From Synoicihabitans lomoniglobus (GTDB lineage Bacteria > Verrucomicrobiota > Verrucomicrobiia > Opitutales > Opitutaceae): DNA of 64,000 nt. This document shows, in pieces, positions 26,817 to 36,174 of the stretch; position 1 is the first letter of the stretch, and the number at the start of each line of letters is the position of its first letter. The stretch covers positions 3,467,501 through 3,531,500 of the forward strand of contig NZ_CP119075.1 of assembly GCF_029023725.1 (NCBI RefSeq), written 5' to 3'. The notes below the pieces were generated by a model that was given only the letters and a program-made list of their open reading frames with translations, had not been told where the DNA came from and did no database searches. The position numbers and the translations under genes are program-made.

Positions 26817-27140
26817 TTAAGACCCAGTCTTATCGACTTCCGACGATTCCACCGTGCGAGGCGGTGCCACCGGCTCCACCCGCTTCATCTGCTGAATCCC
26901 GCGAGGTTGCCGCGGAGGTGCCGTGGGCTCAGGCGTAGCAGTCGGAGAAACGCGACGGCGCTTGAGACGCGGGAGAATTACGGTGGCCAAAGCCCCGATC
27001 ACGACCGCGGCGATCGCCAACGGAATCGCGACGACCACAAGCAACGCGATAAATCCCACCACAAGCACGAGACCCACCAAACCGAATAACAACCGCGCCA
27101 ACGGGTTTTTGGTCGATGGCCCCCCCAACGAAGCCTGCAT
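26817..27140 (-). CDS. Small membrane protein with proline-rich tail, hypothetical
   Basis: 107 residues from ATG at 27140 (MQASLGGPSTKNP...); ATG at 27191 would add 17 residues. Long hydrophobic stretch LLFGLVGLVLVVGFIALLVVVAIPLAIAAVVIGALATVIL (about 18-57), probably two helices, then a basic patch LPRLKRRRV and a Pro/Thr-rich cytoplasmic tail. No family recognised. The position of the basic patch suggests the tail is inside the cell. Confidence 0.55.
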   Translation of the reverse strand: MQASLGGPSTKNPLARLLFGLVGLVLVVGFIALLVVVAIPLAIAAVVIGALATVILPRLKRRRVSPTATPEPTAPPRQPRGIQQMKRVEPVAPPRTVESSEVDKTGS

Positions 27141-27191
27141 GCGAATTCCTGACATCCCCAGCAACCTGAGCGAAGCGCGCTCCGAATGCAA

Positions 27192-27937
27192 ACCACCCCA
27201 CCCCCGATTCCAAACAACTCTCCATATTCCACCCTCGGTTCATCCGAGATTCCGCAGTTGGATTTTACAGAAGGCAACGAAGAGCACGAAGCTGGAACGA
27301 GTTGCAGGCGATTATGGGCATCAATTCATTCACCCGTAAGGTGAGTTGCATGCCATGCAGTTTAATCGTTTTAACTCACTTTATTACATCGCTTTGTTAA
27401 CTTTGTTACCTTCTGTGAACTGCGTTAATTAGGTTCATACCAGCCCGAAACCTGAAACGATTTTCGGGTTCTCCCCCGCGTTTAACCATAAAGAGCGCCC
27501 TTGAATCTCGATCCTCTGAGCTTCCCCAATTTTCATGCCCAAAACTGGCTCAAATTGTCGGGGAAAATCTAGTCCTGCCGTCCGTCCCCATCGCAGCCGC
27601 CGCATCAGTCAAGAGTCAAACAATGTCCCGTTTTGGCTGTCCTGTCCCGTTTTGGCTGTCCCAAGCGATCATTGACTGGACTGACAACCCCCGCACGGCA
27701 GTGAGTCTAAGCAATTTTGTCGTTAAGTCGTCGCGGTATGGATATTTTGTGCGTTCGACCCCTTCTGAAGGTCCCCTCAATGCACTTAAAATCAAACATA
27801 ATCATATTATTCTAGGCAATTACCCTTATTTACTTCCGTAATCAAACTCCATTCTTGCCAATAATTTGCGGGTCAATAGGAGACTAGTCACGGCCCCCAC
27901 TACCCTCAAAAGACCTCAATAACTTCCATGCTAAAAT
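27192..27937. other. Transition from GC-rich to AT-rich DNA, no supported gene
   Basis: Base composition drops sharply from about 27300 onward. The region contains an ACAGAAGGCAACGAAG word (about 27269-27285) and its inverse CTTTGTTACCTTCTGT (27401-27416), which may pair. Near 27625-27660 the phrase TGTCCCGTTTTGGCTGTCC is partly duplicated in tandem. An open frame of 72 codons at 27623-27841 spans it but has no recognisable features. This is the left edge of a probable acquired island. Confidence 0.5.
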
Positions 27938-29497
27938 ATGAAGACTTTAACTCAACTTGCCATTCTTTTATGCATTAATCAAATTACCACCGCCAACGAT
28001 TACATCGTAATAACCAATTCCGACATTGAAGCAACCTGTGGTGGATTTCACGACACCTTGGTATTTGACGAAATAATAGGAACTTCGCCATCCGAAATAG
28101 CTGTCGTTTGGCTCCGTAAAATTCTCGAAACCAATGGCATTCAATCTGAAACTGTTTCTTTTTATGAAGCTCCTGTCAGCAATGCACGAGCAAAAGTATC
28201 ACCCACGGGAGAGCGGGAAATATACTATGATGAGGTTTGGTTACTTGATCAGATGGAGAACGACTCTGAGGAAAATCGTAATTGGGCCGCACTTGGCCTC
28301 TTAGCTCACGAAGCAGCGCATATACATTATACTCATATTATAACTGGCGATAAGAAGAAAAGAAAAGAAAACGAACTTATTGCAGATGAATGGAGCGGCT
28401 GGGCACTATACCATTTAAATGCCAATTTGGAACAAGCTTATCTTTGGTTAGATCTTGGTAACGAGGAAGGAGAGACAGAAGGCTACCCTGCTAAGAATGT
28501 CAGGAAAGCCTATATACGAAAAGGGTGGCTTCGTGCAAAATCAACTCCTAACAGCATAACATCCAACTTTACTCCTTCGTCTTTGCTAGGGGTCGCGCCA
28601 CTACAGGTAACATTTGATAATACATCCGAAGGTGAAGTCACTCTATGGAGTTGGAATTTCGGAAATGGAGAAACGTCGACGGAAAAAAATCCATCCTACA
28701 CCTTTAAAAACCCTGGCGACTATGTAGTTACCCTAAAAGTAGCGAACAATACTAGTTCGGACATCAGTCAAAGAAAAATTTCGATTCTCGAGAAAATTAA
28801 GCCTGATTTTACTGCAATTCCAAGAGAAGGAACAGCACCTCTTTCGGTAAAATTTACAAATACATCATCAGGGAAAATCGACAAAGTTAATTGGAATTTT
28901 GGAGATGGAACAATTTCCGATGAGTTCAACCCAATCCACAGGTATGAAAACCCAGGTCTATATGAAATCAGACTAGTAGCGAGTGGACAAGCAGGTTCCG
29001 AATTTGAATATAAGTCAAACTACATTATCGTCTCTGAAGTGCCTGACGAAGAACCATCATGTGAAATTGATGATATTAAAATAACGCATAATATTCAAAT
29101 TAGAGACCCAAATGCAGGTTTCCTTGCGCCCGCCATGAGAATTTTGTTAGAAGGAATCTTGACAGGCGTTAAAGGTAAAAAGATAGAGATAATCGCAACC
29201 TTCGACTATTTGACTCAATACGGATTCATCGAGCCACTTGTGGCAAATCCCTTGGAGACTCGATTTAAGGACAGTCTAGGAAATGTAGCAGTAAAATCAG
29301 GTGTCATTAGACTAAATGAAAATGATTATGATTTCTCTGAATCTATATTTAAAAACCGTTTAGAGCTTCCATATTATGCATTGAACATTATTCGAGGGGC
29401 TGGATATAGAAATAAATTATACACAAAGATTCACGTGTATATAGACTCAAATCACGCATATACCAGTGATGTTAAAGAGTGGATTTTATATAATTAA
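27938..29497 (+). CDS. Secreted M48-like zinc metalloprotease with two PKD domains
   Basis: 519 residues, AT-rich codon use unlike the rest of the window. Weak signal peptide (MKTLTQLAILLCINQITTA). A zinc protease signature LAHEAAHIHYTH (HExxH at 124-128) is followed by E146-L-I-A-D150, the ExxAD third-ligand pattern of M48/gluzincin peptidases, in ENELIADEWSGWALYHL. Two PKD domains follow (about 187-265 and 268-348), each with the WNFGxG...NPxxxF/Y core. The last ~150 residues are unassigned and beta-rich. Likely an extracellular protein-binding protease. It heads a three-gene AT-rich set; the next start is 4 bp after its stop. Confidence 0.75.
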   Translation: MKTLTQLAILLCINQITTANDYIVITNSDIEATCGGFHDTLVFDEIIGTSPSEIAVVWLRKILETNGIQSETVSFYEAPVSNARAKVSPTGEREIYYDEVWLLDQMENDSEENRNWAALGLLAHEAAHIHYTHIITGDKKKRKENELIADEWSGWALYHLNANLEQAYLWLDLGNEEGETEGYPAKNVRKAYIRKGWLRAKSTPNSITSNFTPSSLLGVAPLQVTFDNTSEGEVTLWSWNFGNGETSTEKNPSYTFKNPGDYVVTLKVANNTSSDISQRKISILEKIKPDFTAIPREGTAPLSVKFTNTSSGKIDKVNWNFGDGTISDEFNPIHRYENPGLYEIRLVASGQAGSEFEYKSNYIIVSEVPDEEPSCEIDDIKITHNIQIRDPNAGFLAPAMRILLEGILTGVKGKKIEIIATFDYLTQYGFIEPLVANPLETRFKDSLGNVAVKSGVIRLNENDYDFSESIFKNRLELPYYALNIIRGAGYRNKLYTKIHVYIDSNHAYTSDVKEWILYN

Positions 29498-29501
29498 ATT
29501 T

Positions 29502-30722
29502 ATGAAACTTTACTCAATTCTATTTTGCGTTATATGCACACTTATTCGCGCTGAATCACTCTACAACTTGATTGAAGGAAAATGGGAGGGACACACCGAA
29601 AACAGCTCATCCTTAAATATTTTCATCGAATTTGAAAAAGACAAAAAATACCAGTGGTCAATGGGGTCTGACCCGCATTCACTAGAGGAAGGTGGATTCC
29701 GTATTCGCAACAGCGAGATACATCTATACCCTGGAGATGGAAGTAACCCCGCCACCTATACTACTCTGAAAATTAGCAAAATTGAGGACGAGACCCTTGA
29801 ATTGATGATACCAGAAACAGGAATGCTTCAAGAGGCCGAGGCGGAAACTTATATTTTCGCCAAGCTTCGGAAAGAAAAGGCTATCGGCAAAGGTAAATAC
29901 CTGCCAAATAAGCTGTTGAAAACAGATCCAGCGAGGATGACGCTGTTTGAGCATAATTTGCCGATTCCCATAACAACGCACAAAAATAATTCAAATGTGC
30001 TAAGGGCCTTCTGCCAAATAATTCCGAAAGCCATAAGTTCAGATCTTAAAAATTACACAACCTATAAAGACATCTCATCTGATAATTTTGAAATAACGTT
30101 CAGTAGTGGAGTTTTCAAGATTAGCGTTACGATATTAGATCAAGCCAAATACAATGACTTTCACTACATATACGATCTTAAAAATAGGATAAATCTGATA
30201 TCCCAAAGAATATTTTCCCATTCTAGTGAATACGAGATTAATATTCTACCAGACAGAGGATTAGGAGCCTTTGGAGCTATTTCCTCATTCGAGCTCGCTA
30301 CTCAGTTTTTGGACGACGATAAAAACGTTAATAAGACAGGAATAATATACGCTGTAATTAATACATTAGAAAATAGCCCAAACATCGAACTAGTAGATTC
30401 TGACATTGATTGGGAGAAAATAAACATATTAATCGCAAGTAAATGGACCCAAATTCCTGTTTCTCCAAATACATTTGTTGCAAAATCCAGACTAGAGATT
30501 CGATTAATTTTCGACTCCCCCCCCGACTCTATATCTGGAATTAAAGGAGTCCAAATCAGTGCCAGTCAAATTGTCAAAATCAGAAGACGTGCGTCAAGAC
30601 GTTGGGAAGAAATAGAGAGCTTAAAATTTTTAAAACTCACAACAGCACCTGGTTCTCAAATCAATACCACGGATAGTGAATCCGTTCTTGATAACATACT
30701 CACTATTCTAATCTCCAGATGA
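29502..30722 (+). CDS. Secreted hypothetical protein, AT-rich island
   Basis: 406 residues from ATG at 29502, chosen because it starts a signal peptide (MKLYSILFCVICTLIRA) and lies just after the preceding stop at 29497. Residues 18-115 (LIEGKWEGHTENSSSLNIFIEFEKDKKYQWSMG...) look like a small lipocalin-like beta-barrel; the rest (from about 125) is unassigned and mixed alpha/beta. AT-rich composition matches its neighbours. The stop overlaps the next gene's start (ATGA), implying translational coupling. Function unknown. Confidence 0.65.
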   Translation: MKLYSILFCVICTLIRAESLYNLIEGKWEGHTENSSSLNIFIEFEKDKKYQWSMGSDPHSLEEGGFRIRNSEIHLYPGDGSNPATYTTLKISKIEDETLELMIPETGMLQEAEAETYIFAKLRKEKAIGKGKYLPNKLLKTDPARMTLFEHNLPIPITTHKNNSNVLRAFCQIIPKAISSDLKNYTTYKDISSDNFEITFSSGVFKISVTILDQAKYNDFHYIYDLKNRINLISQRIFSHSSEYEINILPDRGLGAFGAISSFELATQFLDDDKNVNKTGIIYAVINTLENSPNIELVDSDIDWEKINILIASKWTQIPVSPNTFVAKSRLEIRLIFDSPPDSISGIKGVQISASQIVKIRRRASRRWEEIESLKFLKLTTAPGSQINTTDSESVLDNILTILISR

Positions 30723-31186
30723 TCATGACAAAAAGTCGATTCATCTCTACACTTTTCATAATTTGGTTGGTTAGCTTAATTGTTATTCTATATAGTTTTC
30801 TTGTTCTTCCAAATTCCGGAGAAAACCAACCGTTCAGATCCGACTCACTGACAGAAGCAGTTGTTTCAATCGGAGGCCTTTGGCTACCACCCCTCACATG
30901 CTTCATCGGGCTATGGTTCCCTTCATTAGAAAACCATGGGGGCGTTTCAAACGCGTCACCAAAGTTCAATAAAACTGCTGCCTTCGCCGGCGCAGCTCTA
31001 ACCTTGCTGTATGTCATATGTATCATTTATATGTCGATTAACACAGTAACCGACACGTATGACTTCCAAACTATGGATTTACCGGAAGGCGAGTCCTTTG
31101 AAGAGCGTATACAAAACATATCACGGTTGGGATTACTTTTCAACCCACTCGGCATGGCTCCTGTGCTTTGGGCGACCAGAGTTTGA
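30719..31186 (+). CDS. Membrane hypothetical protein, AT-rich island
   Basis: 155 residues starting inside the stop codon of the preceding gene (ATGA). Three to four hydrophobic segments: FISTLFIIWLVSLIVILYSFLVL (7-29), VVSIGGLWLPPLTCFIGLWF (about 47-66), AAFAGAALTLLYVICIIYMSI (about 86-106) and a C-terminal LLFNPLGMAPVLWATRV. No family recognised. Third gene of the AT-rich set and probably acts with the two secreted proteins, but only position says so. Confidence 0.6.
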   Translation: MIMTKSRFISTLFIIWLVSLIVILYSFLVLPNSGENQPFRSDSLTEAVVSIGGLWLPPLTCFIGLWFPSLENHGGVSNASPKFNKTAAFAGAALTLLYVICIIYMSINTVTDTYDFQTMDLPEGESFEERIQNISRLGLLFNPLGMAPVLWATRV

Positions 31187-31213
31187 GCGAAGCAACGGTG
31201 TCCGGATATAGAG

Positions 31214-32458
31214 TCATAAGTAACTTTTCATGCGCAGCTTAAATAGCGGATAGGCATCCTCCCAGGGGATCTTGTAGCGCAAGGCATTGCGGACGGTGCG
31301 GATAAACTGGCACGTCAGGGCGAAGGCATATCGCACGTTATTTTGAGCGGGCACCTGCTTGTCGGGAGGTAGCTTGTCGCGACGCTTTTTCTGCCGATCG
31401 ATGACCTTGGTTTCGCTCAGGCCGGTATGTTCGAGTCTGGCCAGTAACACGGTCAGCAGGTTGTGCAGCAAGGCGACGAAGTGAGCCTGCATGAGCGCGG
31501 CGGTATCGCCGGTGCCCCACGCCTTGGTGACGCCGAGCCGGTTTTTAAAGACATCGTAGGCCTTTTCGATCTTCCAGCGCAGGAAGTAGAGCAGCGCGAT
31601 GAGGCCGGGACGCAGATGGTTGCATGTGGTGATAAATACCAGGTCCTTGCCGGTGGCCGGATCGCGATAGTGGATACGACGAAGCGCGGCGTTGCTGTAG
31701 CCCGCGTGATCGTCAGAGACCACGCCGCGGTTGATCGGGTCATCGGGATCAAACCCGCAGGGACCGTAAATCATCGGTTCCATGTTTTCCTTTTCCCTGG
31801 TGATGATCATGGCGTGGCGATGGATCTTTTCGAGCACCCAGTAGAGATTGTTCACGTAAGCGGGATCGGCGACGATGATGGGCATCAGCTGGCGTGGCTC
31901 ACCCTGCAACCATCGCTGCCAGTTTTCCTTAAACACGGGCCACTCGTGACGTCGTTTGGCGTCTCCTTGGAAGCGCGCCAAGGGCCGCATCAGCCCCCGA
32001 TGCAGACAGAGTCCATAGATCATGCCCGAAGCGACATAGCGACCTTTGCCGTCGCGCTCAGAGTGGGTGGCATGAGCGATCTGATGTCCATCCACAGCCC
32101 ATACGGGATGATCATTGAGTTCCTCAAACTCAGCCAACCAGTCCCGGTCGCCCAACTCCCGATCAAAATACTGATAACTCTTGGTCGCGACCTCGGTGAG
32201 CATCTCCAGCCGGCGCTTTGATTTGAACGCATCAAACCACGTGCTCCGAGGCAGCGACTCGGCCTGATCGGCCCGGGCCTGCAAAAACGCCCGGCCTGAC
32301 TCATCAGCATCAAGTGCGCGCATCACGCCCCAGGTCAAAAAGCGTTCGTCGCTTAATCCGGTGTTTTGCTTACGCCGGTTGCGCACGTAGTGCGCGAGCA
32401 GATGATGAGCTGGCGCCATGAACGTCTCGTCGACCAGAGGATTGGAGGAAAAGGTCAT
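31214..32458 (-). CDS. IS4-type DDE transposase
   Basis: 414 residues from ATG at 32458 (MTFSSNPLVD...); the frame is open to 32548 but the upstream part is AT-rich and not transposase-like. Catalytic DDE candidates: D123 in WAVDGHQ, D198 in IVADPAYV, E298 in YFLRWKIEKAYDVFKNRLG, which matches the IS4-family YREK-like signature. It has the usual length for the family. Its GC content is high, unlike the AT-rich genes immediately to its left, so the island and the transposase have different origins. I could not find convincing terminal inverted repeats, so the element's ends are undefined. Confidence 0.85.
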   Translation of the reverse strand: MTFSSNPLVDETFMAPAHHLLAHYVRNRRKQNTGLSDERFLTWGVMRALDADESGRAFLQARADQAESLPRSTWFDAFKSKRRLEMLTEVATKSYQYFDRELGDRDWLAEFEELNDHPVWAVDGHQIAHATHSERDGKGRYVASGMIYGLCLHRGLMRPLARFQGDAKRRHEWPVFKENWQRWLQGEPRQLMPIIVADPAYVNNLYWVLEKIHRHAMIITREKENMEPMIYGPCGFDPDDPINRGVVSDDHAGYSNAALRRIHYRDPATGKDLVFITTCNHLRPGLIALLYFLRWKIEKAYDVFKNRLGVTKAWGTGDTAALMQAHFVALLHNLLTVLLARLEHTGLSETKVIDRQKKRRDKLPPDKQVPAQNNVRYAFALTCQFIRTVRNALRYKIPWEDAYPLFKLRMKSYL

Positions 32459-33471
32459 GCCAATACCCTGACTAATGACGCATGCATTGACGAAAATATA
32501 ACTAATTATTATACAACATGATAAATAGCCTGTAGCAGCAATAACCACACAACAATGCGATTTGCTAAATCAACCCGAGATCTTCGCTTCCTGGCCCCAA
32601 GAGACCCACTACACGCTGCTTTAGAGGTCCGCATTGCGGTCGCCGGACCTAGATGAAACTACCGATCCACGCTACGGCGTGCATCGGCTCACGCACCGAA
32701 AGTGACTTGGGCGGCAATTGAGATCGATCTCGGCGCCCTCAAGCATCATACGTGCCCAACCATCAACGGCTTAGCCCCACGATCCGGACACTGTTGAGGG
32801 CAGAAAAAGGGGTCAGGGCAGAAAAAGGGGTCAGGCTTTGGGGCTTGGGGTTATTCATTGCCCGTGTTGCATGTAGACTTCCTCGAAGGGCTGCACGAAG
32901 CCGGTGCCTTCGAACTGCATTTGGATGCTTTCGCCGCTGCCGCGACCGAGTAAGGTTTTGAAGGAGATGTCTTTCCGCATTGTCGGCGAAACAACGTCGC
33001 TCCGCTGGAGCGAGGACTTGGTCCACGCCAGAGAACACAGGAATTGGCCGGGTATTGAATCATACCGAGAAGAAGGAAAGCAGGGGGGTAGTCGCTTTTG
33101 CCAGTGGCCAGACCGGCAAAGCGGATGCCGAAAATTGACTAAAGTTCGCGCCTGAGCGCGAGCCTGAAACCGCCAATGACAGGACTTTATCGAAAATTGA
33201 TCTCGGCGGTTGGGAAGATGAAACGCGGACCGGGTGGAACCGGTCCCTCCCCTGGTGACCACGTGCCGGGTAAAACCGTTGGGCACAAAGTCCAACCCAC
33301 ACGCGGATGCCTCCACCCCCCACTCTTGTGGGTCGGGCTTTACGCCCGATTGCATCTGAACCTTCCGAGACCGCTTCTGAAACCGGTGGCCCCAAGGGTG
33401 ACCAGGCATGAGCTTACGACCCTCCTTTTCCCCAGCGCTCGGCGCCCTTCGTAAAGACCCGGCATCCGAGG
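32459..33471. other. Degenerate intergenic region with repeat remnants
   Basis: About 1 kb without an intact gene. It contains a short tandem duplication GCAGAAAAAGGGGTCAGG (about 32800-32834), a probable gene remnant at 32855-32998 (listed separately), an inverted GGAG-type hairpin with GGACCGG/CCGGTCC stem at 33227-33250 and a GTGGGTCGGGC...GCCCGA hairpin at 33328-33351. Confidence 0.5.
32855..32998 (-). pseudogene. Possible C-terminal remnant of an AIM24/DUF124-like gene
   Basis: On the minus strand a frame ending at 32855 encodes DISFKTLLGRGSGESIQMQF then EGTGFVQPFEE. This resembles the C-terminal strand-turn of AIM24 (DUF124) proteins, where a 'GxGSGExxQxxFxGxGxVxVQP' pattern is typical. 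Upstream of about residue 47 from the end the similarity fades into repeat DNA, and there is no plausible start. I read it as a decayed fragment; it could also be chance similarity. Confidence 0.3.
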
Positions 33472-34406
33472 CTCGGTCATTTTCGTGTTTTTAGTGTGTT
33501 TCGTGGGCAAATCCTGCGGGCTGACGGCATCCATCTCAGCCGGCTCTGTGTTCCTCCGGTTCGGCTCGGTGCGCTCGGTGGTAAAATTCCTTCGGCCGCG
33601 CCACCGCGTTCCGGTCTTCGCAAGCGAAGCCCCTACACCAACAGGACGCTCCAGCCCACCGTAGGGGCGTCGCTCGCGACGACCGCGTTTCAGGCTGCTG
33701 AGCCACGCCCACGCGGCGGCGCTTTCAGCGTAATCACCCTACCGGGTCACCCGGATTTCAGAGCTCGGTCAGTTTCGTGTTTTTCGTGTGTTTCGTGGGC
33801 AAATCCTGCGGGCTGACGGTATCCATCTCAGCCGGCTCTGTGTTCCTCCGGTTTGGCTCTGTGCGCTCGGTGGTGAAATTCCTTCGGCCACGCCACCGCG
33901 TTCCGGTCTTCGCAAGCGAAGCCCCTACACCAGCAGGACGCTCCAGCCTACCGTAGGGGCGTCGCTTGCGACGACCGCGTTTCAGCCTGCTGAGCCACGC
34001 CCACGCAGCGGCGCTTTCGGCGAAAGCGCCCTACCGGGCCACCCGGATTTCAGAGCTCGGTCAGTTTCGTGTTTTTAGTGTGTTTCGTGGGCAAAATCAT
34101 CGGGCTGACGGCTTCCTATTTCATCCGCCTCCGTGTTCCTCCGGTTCGGCTCTGTGCGCTCGGTGGTGAATATTCCTTCGGCCACGCCAACGCGTTCCGG
34201 CCTTCGCAAGCGAAGCCCCTACACCAGCAGGACGCTCCAGCCCTCCGTAGGGGCGTCGCTTGCGACGACCGCGCCCGCCCCTCAATGGCCGGTCCAACCG
34301 GACCCGGCGCTTTCGGCGAAAGCGCCCTACCTGTTCTCGTTATATACGCAATTCAGACCACCTCGATCAGGCGTTTCTCGGCGGCGAGCAGTTGCGCGAT
34401 GCCCGG
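33472..34406. repeat. Tandem ~292-bp repeat units packed with REP-like hairpins (left field)
   Basis: Two full units (33472-33763, 33764-34055) and a third (34056 to about 34330). Each begins CTCGGTCA(T/G)TTTCGTGTTTTT and carries three hairpins in fixed order. First an inverted element with CTTCGC/GCGAAG stem ending in CTAC (33613-33636, 33905-33928, 34199-34222, minus). Then GTAGGGGCGTCGC..GCGAC (33661-33685, 33953-33977, 34247-34271, plus). Last an inverted GGCGCTTTC/GAAAGCGCC element ending in CTAC (34010-34034, 34306-34330, minus; degenerate in unit 1). No coding function supported. Confidence 0.88.
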
Positions 34407-34682
34407 TTATCGGGCCTCGATCCATGTCCGTAGGACAGGGTTGGTCGCGTTACCTACGCGTAGCCAAACGATCACCGGGGCTTTCGCTACCTGCGTCGAC
34501 CGTGCGGCGAAGTCCTCGTCCTTGGTCATGATCACCGCGCCGCTTTCCAGCGCATGCGTCCAGATTTTGCCGTCTTCGGCATCGCGTAAACCAGCGTCCT
34601 CAACGTGCGTGGCCTCGTGACCTGCTTCCCGAAGCCAAAGCGCCAACGCCGGCGGCAGTTGCGCGTCGACCAGGAACTTCAC
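34407..34682 (-). CDS. DUF5615 PIN-like toxin
   Basis: 91 residues, GTG start at 34682 that overlaps the stop of the upstream DUF433 gene (GTGA). Family signature at the N-terminus: MKFLVDAQLPPALALWLREAGHEATHVEDAGLRDAEDGKIWTHAL, then GAVIMTKDEDFA, with acidic residues D6, D29 and the TKDEDF motif typical of the DUF5615/Mut7-C-like PIN fold. Such proteins are predicted RNases and toxins paired with DUF433 antitoxins. The pair sits in the middle of a hairpin-repeat field. The C-terminus runs to a normal stop and the family length is about right, so it looks intact. Confidence 0.87.
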   Translation of the reverse strand: MKFLVDAQLPPALALWLREAGHEATHVEDAGLRDAEDGKIWTHALESGAVIMTKDEDFAARSTQVAKAPVIVWLRVGNATNPVLRTWIEAR

Positions 34683-34906
34683 GTGGCCAAGGAGAGCACC
34701 GCGTGGTCAACTTGCTTAGCGGCGTATTCAAGACTCGCCTGAATGTCTTCGCGTTCTAGGTAGGGATAACTTTCGAGGATCTCCGTCTCGGTGGCCCCCG
34801 CTGCGAGCATTTCGAGCACATCTTTTACGCGAATGCGCATGCCCCGGATACAAGGCCGCCCGGCGCACTGCTTGGGGTTAAACGTGATTCGGTGCATCTG
34901 GCTCAT
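34679..34906 (-). CDS. DUF433 antitoxin
   Basis: 75-residue protein with the full DUF433 signature: HRITFNPKQCAGRPCIRGMRIRVKDVLEMLAAGATETEILESYPYLEREDIQASLEYAA. The family is a small winged/helical DNA-binding antitoxin. It is the upstream gene of the pair and overlaps the toxin by 4 bp, the order expected for an antitoxin-first operon that represses its own promoter. It may stabilise the repeat-rich accessory region; that is inference. Confidence 0.88.
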   Translation of the reverse strand: MSQMHRITFNPKQCAGRPCIRGMRIRVKDVLEMLAAGATETEILESYPYLEREDIQASLEYAAKQVDHAVLSLAT

Positions 34907-36174
34907 CCTCCCAAGCTAGGCGCGGAGCTCGTGGTCGGCAAGCGTGTCGTCGCCGTCGTTTTCCGGGTTCAAGAACCTCAGATTAAGTCAGGCGTCGCGG
35001 TATTTCGACTACGGTCCATCCTGCTGGGCTGTGCCACGCCAACGCGTTCCGGTCTTCGCAAGCGAAGCCCCTACACCAACCACATCGCCCAATGGTAGGG
35101 GCGTCGCTTGCGACGACCGCCCCCGCCCCTCAATGGCCCGGTCCAACCGAACTCGGCGCTTTCGGCGAAAGCGCCCTACCTGACCGAACCATATACTCTG
35201 GAAGCAATGGGCGAACGACGTGGAAGTCGATTGCCTCCTCGGAGGGACCGGTTCCACCCGGTCCGCATCTGCCTCCCTGCGGCTCCAACTAATCACGGAA
35301 CCACGCCACCGCGTTCCGGTCTTCGCAAGCGAAGCCCCTACACCAGCAGGACGCTCCAGCCCTCCGTAGGGGCGTCGCTTGCGACGACCGCGTTTCAGCC
35401 TGCTGAGCCACGCCCACGCGGCGGCGCTTTCGGCGAAATCGCCCTACCGGGCCACCCGGATTTCAGAGCTCGGTCATTTTCGTGTTATTAGTGTGTTTCG
35501 TGGGCAAATCATCGGGCTGACGGCTTCCTATTTCATCCAGCTCGGTGTTCCTCCGGTGCGCTCGGTGGTAAAATCGGTCCGGTCTCGCCCACGCGTTCCG
35601 GTCTTCGCAAGCGAAGCCCCTACACCAACAGGACGCTCCAGCCCACCGTAGGGGCGTCGCTTGCGACGACCGCGTTTCAGCCTGCTGAGTCACGCCCACG
35701 CAGCGGCGCTTTCGGCGAAAGCGCCCTACCGGGCCACCCGGATTTCAGAGCTCGGTCATTTTCGTGTTTTTAGTGTGTTTCGTGGGCAAAATCATCGGGC
35801 TGACGGCTTCCTATTTCATCCAGCTCGGTGTTCCTCCGGTTTGGCTCTGTGCGCTCGGTGGTGAAATTCCTTCGGCCACGCCACCGCGTTCCGGTCTTCG
35901 CAAGCGAAGCCCCTACACCAGCAGGACGCTCCAGCCCACCGATAGGGGAGTCGCTTGCGACGACCGCGTTTCAGCCTGCTAAGTCACGCCCACGCGGTGG
36001 CGCTTTCGGCGAAAGCGCCCTACCTGACGAGATGTGTTGGTCCCGTGTTCCGTGGGCGCACCTAACGGGTTGAACATTTCGGCATGGTTGCTCTTGCGAC
36101 CCCGGGCTCAAGTTATGAGCCTTTCGATCCCCTCGCGTCTTCGCGTCTTTCCCCCCCATCTCCCTCATCACCCC
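34907..36174. repeat. REP-like hairpin field (right side)
   Basis: Continuation of the left field without a gene. Elements with CTTCGC/GCGAAG stems (minus) at 35051-35074, 35318-35341, 35600-35623, 35893-35916. GTAGGGGCGTCGC elements (plus) at 35095-35119, 35366-35390, 35648-35672 and a variant at 35942. Inverted GGCGCTTTC elements (minus) at 35155-35179, 35423-35447, 35705-35729, 35999-36023. A GGAG-headed GGACCGG hairpin at 35241-35264. Full units start at 35469 and 35751. The last ~150 bp before 36175 are non-repetitive and should hold the promoter of the sugar-transport gene. Confidence 0.87.

Noticed and set aside
27623-27841. 72-codon frame in the AT-rich left edge
   Set aside because: Spans a partly duplicated TGTCCCGTTTTGGCTGTCC phrase, no signal, no family; more likely chance.
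31187-32620. Full insertion sequence with terminal inverted repeats
   Set aside because: I could not find matching inverted ends around the transposase, so only the coding gene is reported.
33472-36010. Many 60-130-codon frames in the hairpin-repeat field, several with the same peptide text
   Set aside because: The shared peptides come from reading the repeated DNA; they shift frame between copies and have no ribosome binding sites.
33472-36030. CRISPR array
   Set aside because: Repeats are long (~290 bp), internally palindromic and not interrupted by unique spacers; no cas genes.
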